Positions 7,555 through 11,580 of a DNA stretch of 11,580 nucleotides are shown here, in pieces. The stretch covers positions 1 through 11,580 of the forward strand of contig NZ_CALHGC010000196.1 in assembly GCF_938029485.1 (NCBI RefSeq), in the 5' to 3' direction. The position numbers were made by a program, and so were the translations under genes. Below the pieces are notes generated by a model. It saw only the letters and a program-made list of their open reading frames with translations. It was not told where the DNA came from and did not search any database. Source of the stretch: an uncultured Treponema sp. GTDB taxonomy: Bacteria > Spirochaetota > Spirochaetia > Treponematales > Treponemataceae. How positions within the stretch are numbered: the first letter of the stretch is position 1; the number at the start of each line of letters is the position of its first letter.

Positions 7555-8057
7555 TATGCAGCATTTTCCTGATATTCAACTATTTTAGTTTCAATTTCGC
7601 AAATGCTTTCCAAGCCGAGCATTGCTTCAAGATCTATGATACGTTGTTTTAACTTGCTAATTTCCTCTTGGTACACTCGTTTTGTATCTGTTGAGACACC
7701 GTTTTCGGCCAAATTTAATTGAAAATCTCGATATGCTTGCCAATATTGCTGCATAACAGGGGTGTTATAGAGTTCATGCAACTGTTCCCATGCAAACTCT
7801 TTAGTTTCTTGCTTTGTGAACAATGTATTCAAAAAATATATTACGCGCCCCTGCATATTTTTTATTGCGGCATTGGGCGTATCACCATCTGCTTCAATAA
7901 CTAGCTGAATACAAGTTGCAGAGAAGCAACCTTTTTCATCTTTAGCAACAGTAAAAGAAAGAGTTGGAATTTCATGCGGAAAAGAGTTTGAAACAAACAC
8001 TTTTAGCTTGCCAATACCAACAACAGTACCGCATGGAAGTACGATATTGTCTTTCAT
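7554..8057 (-). CDS. HicB-like protein with C-terminal coiled coil
   Basis: The 167-residue protein contains, at about residues 31-80, a HicB-like segment: PTLSFTVAKDEKGCFSATC followed by IEADGDTPNAAIKNMQGRVIYFL. This has the order of the partial RNase-H-like HicB fold (strand, DExGxF turn, strand, then a 'GDTxxEA' helix). In HicB antitoxins this domain binds the toxin. The C-terminus is instead a heptad-like coiled coil (YQEEISKLKQRIIDLEAMLG, about 129-150) with no ribbon-helix-helix or HTH DNA-binding domain that I can see. The ATG has AAGGAG 7 bases upstream. It is first in a two-gene operon and its stop overlaps the start of the Cys/His-rich gene. An antitoxin role is plausible but not proven, and it could also be a stand-alone HicB-fold protein. 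Confidence 0.7.
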   Translation of the reverse strand: MKDNIVLPCGTVVGIGKLKVFVSNSFPHEIPTLSFTVAKDEKGCFSATCIQLVIEADGDTPNAAIKNMQGRVIYFLNTLFTKQETKEFAWEQLHELYNTPVMQQYWQAYRDFQLNLAENGVSTDTKRVYQEEISKLKQRIIDLEAMLGLESICEIETKIVEYQENAA

Positions 8058-8130
8058 TGAACAACTCCTTATAATTTTGTTCTCTCTCCATGTATCGTAT
8101 CGGATGTGCTGTCTAAATACTTTAAAACAA

Positions 8131-8144
8131 GCAGGTTTTCCTGC
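8131..8144 (-). terminator. Short GC hairpin in the leader of the HicB-like operon, possible attenuator
   Basis: GCAGG and CCTGC form a perfect 5-bp GC stem with a 4-base loop. On the minus strand it is followed by TTGTTTT, an intrinsic-terminator shape. It lies between a predicted minus-strand promoter and the HicB-like ATG, so it could end a short leader RNA or attenuate the operon. The short stem limits confidence. Confidence 0.35.
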
Positions 8145-8296
8145 CTATAAAAAATCAATCTGCATATTGGTTACATGGCTGATAAAAACAGGGATTAGTA
8201 TACAAGAATTGCATTTTTACGAGAGTTTGTACAGTTATTGGTAAAACTACATAATATATTGTGAAAGAGTTCCACAGCTAACCCCTTTTGAAATCT

Positions 8297-8325
8297 ATTA
8301 TACCTCATAAACACTATTATAGCAA
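8297..8325 (-). promoter_or_regulatory. Sigma-70-type promoter upstream of the HicB-like operon
   Basis: On the minus strand, TTGCTA (8320-8325) and a perfect TATAAT (8297-8302) are 17 bases apart. A second TATAAT lies just upstream (8316-8321) without a good -35 box. Transcription from about 8290 would give a 233-base leader before the HicB-like gene, unusually long for a phage cargo operon. Confidence 0.5.
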
Positions 8326-8378
8326 TAAAATAATTGCAAAATGTAATAAAAATAAGAGAAAATGCTTGTGTTCTTACC

Positions 8379-8513
8379 ATCTACCTAGAAAAATTCGGTA
8401 ACGGCTTACTGGTCGCCTACTCCGACAGCGACTGCCCGAAGCCGTTTGTCGGTAAGGCGTATACGTTTAATGGTACGGATAACGATAAGCTGCAGATAGG
8501 CCGGTGGTCATAG
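8379..8513 (+). pseudogene. 3' fragment of a + strand gene, probably a phage late gene remnant
   Basis: From 8379 a + strand frame reads IYLEKFGNGLLVAYSDSD, continues CPKPFVGKAYTFNGTDNDKL and ends QIGRWS at a TAG (8511-8513). The sequence has balanced coding composition and is GC-richer than both flanks. Upstream of 8379 the same frame stays open but becomes AT-rich, low-complexity and without a start or ribosome site, as at a break point. I read it as the last 44 codons of a gene whose 5' part is gone, most simply the former end of the + strand late operon before reverse-strand cargo was inserted. No partner copy in the window matches it by eye. The parent gene cannot be named. Confidence 0.45.
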
Positions 8514-8523
8514 GGGGGATGTG

Positions 8524-8558
8524 GCAACAAAAGCTAACTAGCAGGCTACTTTTGTTGC
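8524..8558 (+). terminator. Strong hairpin after the late-gene fragment
   Basis: GCAACAAAAG and CTTTTGTTGC form a perfect 10-bp stem around a 15-base loop that contains a small inner TAGC/GCTA pairing. A TTT follows on the + side. It stands 10 bases after the stop of the gene fragment, the right place for the terminator of the original late operon. The T-tract is short, so it may instead protect mRNA ends or stop minus-strand reading. Confidence 0.5.
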
Positions 8559-8607
8559 TTTAAGACAAGATGGGACGGTTTTAGGTTTTTTGTTATCGTG
8601 TAAAAAT

Positions 8608-9273
8608 CTATTTCCGTACCAACTGATATGATGCTAAGAAAAATTCTAATGATGAACGGGATAAATTACGAAAGTGCAGATCAGCAAGAAAATCCTTGAA
8701 ATATTCCCAATTATTCTCAATATGTAATTGAATATTTGTACCTTCTAAAGCTGCCTGCACAAGAAAATAAGTAATATATTCGTTAAAATAAGCGCAAAGT
8801 ATTGATAATTTTTCAGAATGTTGAGGTAGTTGAAATATTTCAAGTGAAAACGGTTTTAACATACTAAACCAATATAAAAAAATCGATGCAGTACGATGTA
8901 TATAAGGATTGCTCGAGTCAACTTTAAAACCGTAATCTTTATATTGTTTTATTTCTTGTATTTGCTGTTCAGTGATATTTTCAAGACCTATTAAGCGTGC
9001 TTCTAACCTTCGTTGTCCATAAATATCACGGGAAAATTTCCCTACAGCTTGATTGAAAGTGATAGGATTAAGCTTAGGTATCATATACTGGCGAATATGC
9101 TGAGGTATGCTTTTTTCAAAAATTTGACGTACAATCTGCTGTATTATTTCAAAGCGCTTGTTTTTATCTATTTTTTCAAGACAAGGGGCATTTGTATAGC
9201 AAAAATTAAAATCTTGCCGATAAACATAGTCAGAAAAAATATAGTAATACAACAGCTCCGAAGTATTATTCAA
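8608..9273 (-). CDS. Unrecognised aromatic-rich protein, second gene of a two-gene cassette
   Basis: About 221 residues, mostly helical, rich in Tyr, Phe and Leu (ELLYYYIFSDYVYRQDFNF near the start, LHIENNWEYFKDFLADLHF near the end), with no signal peptide or clear membrane span. I find no catalytic motif that I can name. There is no nearby ATG. The TTG at 9273 is my choice because GAAAGG lies 9 bases upstream. It overlaps the stop of the preceding gene by 8 bases, which suggests coupled translation. TTG codons at 9279 and 9303 are alternatives, the latter adding 10 residues. The gene ends at TAG close to the hairpin at 8524-8558. Its place beside the integrase and behind a small acidic protein fits a cargo, defence or toxin role, but the sequence does not show one. 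Confidence 0.68.
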   Translation of the reverse strand: MNNTSELLYYYIFSDYVYRQDFNFCYTNAPCLEKIDKNKRFEIIQQIVRQIFEKSIPQHIRQYMIPKLNPITFNQAVGKFSRDIYGQRRLEARLIGLENITEQQIQEIKQYKDYGFKVDSSNPYIHRTASIFLYWFSMLKPFSLEIFQLPQHSEKLSILCAYFNEYITYFLVQAALEGTNIQLHIENNWEYFKDFLADLHFRNLSRSSLEFFLASYQLVRK

Positions 9274-9454
9274 AATCAAACACCTTTCTTGCTCTTTCTG
9301 CAACTTCGGTAATTATTTCATCTTGTGTTTTATTTAAGAACTCCAAGTCATCAGCTAAGACACAATTTGGATTTTCTTTTGATTGAAACATTATCGTATC
9401 AGGGAAGAATGTATCATCATTCAAATTGATAGATAATTTATCTGTAAAATTCAC
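9266..9454 (-). CDS. Small acidic protein, first gene of a two-gene cassette
   Basis: This 62-residue protein is acidic (many Asp and Glu, few Lys or Arg). It has an Asn/Asp-rich N-terminal half and an amphipathic C-terminal helix (TQDEIITEVAERARKVFDFE). It starts at GTG, supported by GAGGAG 9 bases upstream. An ATG inside the ribosome-site region is followed at once by TAA and is unusable. Its stop overlaps the start region of the downstream gene. A small acidic first gene followed by a larger, overlapping second gene is a common toxin-antitoxin shape, with the small protein as antitoxin. The family is not recognised, so this is only a structural analogy. The gene is too small to exclude a regulator or a subunit of the second protein. 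Confidence 0.65.
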   Translation of the reverse strand: MNFTDKLSINLNDDTFFPDTIMFQSKENPNCVLADDLEFLNKTQDEIITEVAERARKVFDFE

Positions 9455-9463
9455 TATTTACAT

Positions 9464-9469
9464 CTCCTC
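9464..9469 (-). promoter_or_regulatory. Ribosome binding site fixing a GTG start
   Basis: GAGGAG on the minus strand lies 9 bases before the GTG at 9454. It is what makes the 62-residue gene credible despite its non-ATG start. Confidence 0.65.
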
Positions 9470-9497
9470 AACACATTTGTTTTATCTTTCTAATGTT

Positions 9498-9528
9498 ATT
9501 TTAGCACAATCATCAGGGTATGAGGCAA
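9498..9528 (-). promoter_or_regulatory. Promoter with extended -10 for the two-gene cassette
   Basis: On the minus strand, TAAAAT (9498-9503) is preceded by TGC, giving an extended -10 element. A TTGCCT -35 box (9523-9528) sits 19 bases upstream. The spacing is long, but the extended -10 compensates. The start site would be about 35-40 bases before the GTG. Confidence 0.45.
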
Positions 9529-9806
9529 CCACCGCTCATAAAAAAAAGAGAGAATGACACGAACAGAGTAGATAAAAATCGATTGCTACCCCACTGGCTA
9601 TAATAATAAAATGCTTATTTTTTATTGTCAATACTTATTTTTAGTTTTTCACTATGATCTATTCTAAGAAATCTCTCTATACAATCCCATTTATATGGTC
9701 TGAATCTAAAGCTATGACTACCATTACAAAACGCTCGTTCTATGAGATCTTTAAAGAATCCTATCCTTGTCGCCGAAAATGGCCATAAGCAGAAATCTTA
9801 TCAATT

Positions 9807-9813
9807 GAGGAGG
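9807..9813 (+). promoter_or_regulatory. Ribosome binding site deciding the integrase start
   Basis: GAGGAGG lies 9 bases upstream of the ATG at 9823. The longer in-frame start at 9742 has no such site, so the 466-residue form is preferred. Confidence 0.8.
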
Positions 9814-9822
9814 CATCTTTTT

Positions 9823-11223
9823 ATGAAAAGCCTAGGACAGTCGTGGTGTATTTTTCCAAGAAATAAAGCGAATGGGATTCTCTATGTCCAATTGAAAAAC
9901 AGAGAGACCGGCGAATACATGAGTGCAAAAAGCACTGGATCGAAGGATAGAAATGAAGCGACACGTTTTGCTAGTCGTTGTTGGGCTGAATATGACCGGA
10001 CAGGTAAAGTGCGATATAGTGTCGGCGATAATATTGCAGCAACGGATGAAGGAACTCATGTTATCGGCACGGATATAAAAGCGTATGCTCAAACTGCTAT
10101 TGATACGATTGTGCAAGGCGTACAGGGCGCTGTTTGTCATAACAATTCCGTACAGCCATACTCTGTATCAGCCGCAGAATACGAAGATGCTCCGAAAGAG
10201 ATTAAACCGCTTTTAGATCGGCTATCAACGCTTACCTTTTATGAGTATATCCTTCTTTACTGGAACTATGATGAAAGCCCCTTCATCAAGGGTAAAATAC
10301 GAACAGGTACAACTCCTCCAAATCCTGAGCGGTTTTACCATCATACAACTTGTATTAAAAAGTATGAAAAGTATTTTCCTTCCTGCTTGCTTACCGAAAT
10401 AACCGGCGCTAAAATCGATACAATGCTCGGTGCAATTAAAGGGGCAGGCAAGCTGAAAGAAAACACGATGCACAAATACTACGCTATCTGTATTCAAGCC
10501 CTTCGTTTTGCGTATCGCAATAACCTCATTGCGCGAGATATTTCACAGCAGATAACGAGGGAGTCAAAGGCTACGCGAAAAAAAGCTAAAAAAGAAGCGG
10601 AAAAGGCTACTTTTACGAAAGAGGAAATCCGGCAACTTTTCAATGGTGAGTGTAATCCCTTCGGATCTCAAACAAATTGGCTTATCAATGAGGTGCTGTT
10701 TAAAACCGGTTGCCGCATTGGAGAAGTACAAGCCCTTCAGATGCAAGATTTTATCAAAAATTCAGACGGATATGCGCTCAAGGTTGATAAGAACTATTGC
10801 AGAACTGGCAAGCGGCTTAAATGTACGAAAACAGAACGCAGCGATATTGTTCCTCTTTCCGCCGACCTTGCAGAAAAATTGCTCGCACACCTTGAAGAAA
10901 ACCCGTCTAAAAAGGCTCCTGAGGCATTTATATTCAGCTCCCCACGAGATGCGCATAAACCGTTCTGCTATGAAAGTTTTAACGATGATTTTAATAGAAC
11001 GATGGTGAGCCTAGGAATGAAGCGCACTAATTTGACCATACACAGCTATCGGCACACTTATGCTACCTTTTTACGACTTGCCGGTTTTTCAGAAGAAGAA
11101 CTCAAGTTTTTAACTCGGCACGACTGCATAGCAGAGGTGCGGCATTATGCCGACCACTATACGCCTGAAATGGAACAACTCAAATACAAGGCAGTCGGAG
11201 CACTCGATAAACTCATAGAGTAA
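9823..11223 (+). CDS. int: Tyrosine recombinase / phage integrase
   Basis: The 466-residue protein would catalyse site-specific integration and excision of the element. The C-terminal catalytic domain is complete: R298 in TGCRIGEVQAL, K336 in the beta-hairpin (CTKTERSDIVPL), H407 and R410 in HSYRHTYAT, H433 in LTRHDCIAE, and the nucleophile Y442 in VRHYADHY. The N-terminal part has a beta-rich arm-type binding segment (GILYVQLKNRETGEYMSAKSTGSKDRNEA) and a core-binding SAM-like helical domain at about 130-260, so it is a full-length, two-DNA-site integrase. The stretch of about 70-125 between them is unusually long and low in motifs. The start follows GAGGAGG. It reads away from the cargo genes towards the AT-rich right end, where the attachment site is expected. 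No excisionase gene is seen. Confidence 0.92.
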   Translation: MKSLGQSWCIFPRNKANGILYVQLKNRETGEYMSAKSTGSKDRNEATRFASRCWAEYDRTGKVRYSVGDNIAATDEGTHVIGTDIKAYAQTAIDTIVQGVQGAVCHNNSVQPYSVSAAEYEDAPKEIKPLLDRLSTLTFYEYILLYWNYDESPFIKGKIRTGTTPPNPERFYHHTTCIKKYEKYFPSCLLTEITGAKIDTMLGAIKGAGKLKENTMHKYYAICIQALRFAYRNNLIARDISQQITRESKATRKKAKKEAEKATFTKEEIRQLFNGECNPFGSQTNWLINEVLFKTGCRIGEVQALQMQDFIKNSDGYALKVDKNYCRTGKRLKCTKTERSDIVPLSADLAEKLLAHLEENPSKKAPEAFIFSSPRDAHKPFCYESFNDDFNRTMVSLGMKRTNLTIHSYRHTYATFLRLAGFSEEELKFLTRHDCIAEVRHYADHYTPEMEQLKYKAVGALDKLIE

Positions 11224-11386
11224 AGCTGGTACGAAACGGCGGTACAAAAAGCATCTTTTCTCACTTTTTGAATGGTACTTTATACACCTGACAGGAAAGC
11301 TGTATACAAATGACTTGCAAAAACACGCTAAAAATCTTGAAAAATCGATAAAAATCATCAAAAAACACAAAACGATAAAAACATGC
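11224..11386. other. AT-rich repeat-dense region after the integrase, candidate attachment region
   Basis: No gene is visible. The stretch holds GGTAC repeats just after the integrase stop, a TATACA/TGTATA inverted repeat with a nested CCTG-A-CAGG, and several close copies of a CGATAAAAA-type word. Short inverted and direct repeats directly 3' of an integrase gene are what core and arm sites of an attachment region look like. Without the other end of the element, the crossover cannot be located, and no tRNA is present to mark it. Confidence 0.35.
11281..11306. repeat. Inverted repeat downstream of the integrase, candidate core site
   Basis: TATACA (11281-11286) and TGTATA (11301-11306) are perfect inverted copies 14 bases apart, with a nested CCTG-A-CAGG palindrome between them. 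It has no following T-tract, so it is not a normal terminator. Its position about 60 bases after the integrase stop suggests a recombinase or regulator binding site. Confidence 0.35.
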
Positions 11387-11415
11387 TTGACAAAAACTCG
11401 TTCATAGCTTAATAT
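11387..11415 (+). promoter_or_regulatory. Near-consensus sigma-70 promoter reading out of the element
   Basis: A perfect TTGACA (11387-11392) and TAATAT (11410-11415) are separated by exactly 17 bases. This is the best promoter in the window. Transcription would start near 11422 and run rightward, away from the integrase. No gene with a ribosome site follows before the hairpin at 11545. Confidence 0.7.
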
Positions 11416-11421
11416 AAAAAC

Positions 11422-11572
11422 AGTTAGAGACACACAGTTTTTTTGTAAGATAAAGTGTCAGATAACTAGTTAAAAATATGTACCAAAAACGCCTTAAACA
11501 AGCGTTTCACCCTATCTTTTAGCGTTTTTTTCTGATACAGAGTCAAAAAATGTACAAGGATGTACATTTTTT
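11422..11572 (+). ncRNA. Candidate small non-coding RNA
   Basis: The strong promoter just upstream and the A-hairpin-T terminator at 11545-11572 bracket about 150 bases with no supported reading frame. The only ATG frame is 14 codons long (11479 onward) and has no ribosome site. Inside is a hairpin with a 6-bp stem (AAACGC 11487-11492 with GCGTTT 11502-11507). This fits a small RNA, but also the leader of a gene beyond the window. No known RNA family is recognised. Confidence 0.25.
11545..11572. terminator. Bidirectional A-hairpin-T terminator
   Basis: A6-TGTACA-AGGA-TGTACA-T6 is a perfect 12-base inverted repeat with a 4-base loop. It has A and T tracts on opposite sides, so it can work on both strands. 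The stem core is only 6 GC-poor pairs. Because TGTACA is itself palindromic, the unit is also a direct repeat and could be an operator. Confidence 0.6.
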
Positions 11573-11580
11573 AGCGATGC

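Larger units (their letters stand above)
8058..8607. other. 550-base stretch without an intact gene
   Basis: The left part (8058-8375) is AT-rich leader sequence upstream of the HicB-like operon, with a minus-strand promoter and a short GC hairpin. The right part (about 8379-8600) is visibly GC-richer and holds the end of a broken + strand reading frame plus a 10-bp-stem hairpin. Short open frames at 8195-8380 (minus) and 8008-8244 (plus) lack ribosome sites and I do not count them as genes. Confidence 0.6.
9455..9822. other. Divergent control region between the two-gene cassette and the integrase
   Basis: This 368-base AT-rich stretch separates the leftward cassette from the rightward integrase. 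It holds a minus-strand promoter with an extended -10 element, the GAGGAG site for the GTG start, and the GAGGAGG site of the integrase. A 44-codon frame (9654-9788) lacks a ribosome site. I see no clear + strand promoter for the integrase. Confidence 0.5.

Noticed and set aside
8008..8244. Plus-strand 78-codon frame
   Set aside because: It starts inside the reverse-strand HicB-like gene, has no ribosome site and crosses that gene's leader.
8195..8380. Minus-strand 61-codon frame with a hydrophobic stretch
   Set aside because: There is no ribosome site before the ATG, the composition is AT-driven, and the predicted promoter boxes lie inside the frame.
9521..9550. ATGAG/CTCAT hairpin followed by A-run as a terminator
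   Set aside because: The stem is only 5 bp, and no T-tract follows it on either strand. The site also lies upstream of both flanking genes.
9625..9658. TTGTCA and TATGAT as an integrase promoter
   Set aside because: The spacing is 22 bases, too long for a sigma-70 promoter.
9654..9788. 44-codon frame upstream of the integrase, considered as an excisionase
   Set aside because: It has no ribosome site, no helix-turn-helix-like pattern, and it overlaps the extended integrase frame.
9742..9822. 27-residue N-terminal extension of the integrase
   Set aside because: GAGGAGG sits 9 bases before the ATG at 9823, while the 9742 start has no ribosome site.
11224..11580. tRNA gene as integration target
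   Set aside because: No cloverleaf arms, TTC loop or CCA end could be recognised in this stretch.

Overview
The window reads as the distal end of an integrated tailed-phage (siphovirus-type) prophage, or of a derived tail-like element. A low-GC bacterial host is likely. The mix of treponeme-like tail proteins and a spirochaete-style lipoprotein makes an oral Treponema-type spirochaete my first guess. That guess rests on general resemblance only, and no rRNA, tRNA or housekeeping gene is present to confirm it.

Layout. From 1 to 6592 all genes lie on the + strand and form one compact tail-tip operon. It holds the 3' end of a probable tape measure gene, a distal tail protein (Dit), a 973-residue baseplate hub or tail-tip protein with a fibronectin type III domain and a collar-like tip, an unrecognised 367-residue protein, and a 524-residue fibre-like protein with an N-terminal LamG/lectin-like domain. 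Junctions are tight (ATGA overlap, 11-base and 3-base gaps), as expected for translationally coupled late genes. From 6617 to 9454 the strand flips. It carries a lipoprotein gene with its own promoter, a coupled pair (HicB-like protein plus a Cys/His-rich partner), a GC-richer fragment with no intact gene and a strong hairpin, and a second two-gene cassette (62-residue acidic protein plus an aromatic-rich protein of about 221 residues). From 9823 to 11223 lies a + strand tyrosine recombinase with a full catalytic set. It is followed by an AT-rich, repeat-dense tail (11224-11580) with a near-consensus promoter and an A-hairpin-T terminator. The attachment site should be here if this is the element's end.

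How it works together. Dit, hub and fibre proteins would build the adhesion device, and the recombinase would integrate or excise the element. The reverse-strand genes between them look like cargo (morons) expressed from the lysogen: a surface lipoprotein and two small operons shaped like toxin-antitoxin or defence modules, none of which I can assign to a known system. No holin or endolysin is visible between tail and integrase. Composition shifts inside the tail genes suggest mosaic exchange of receptor-binding parts.
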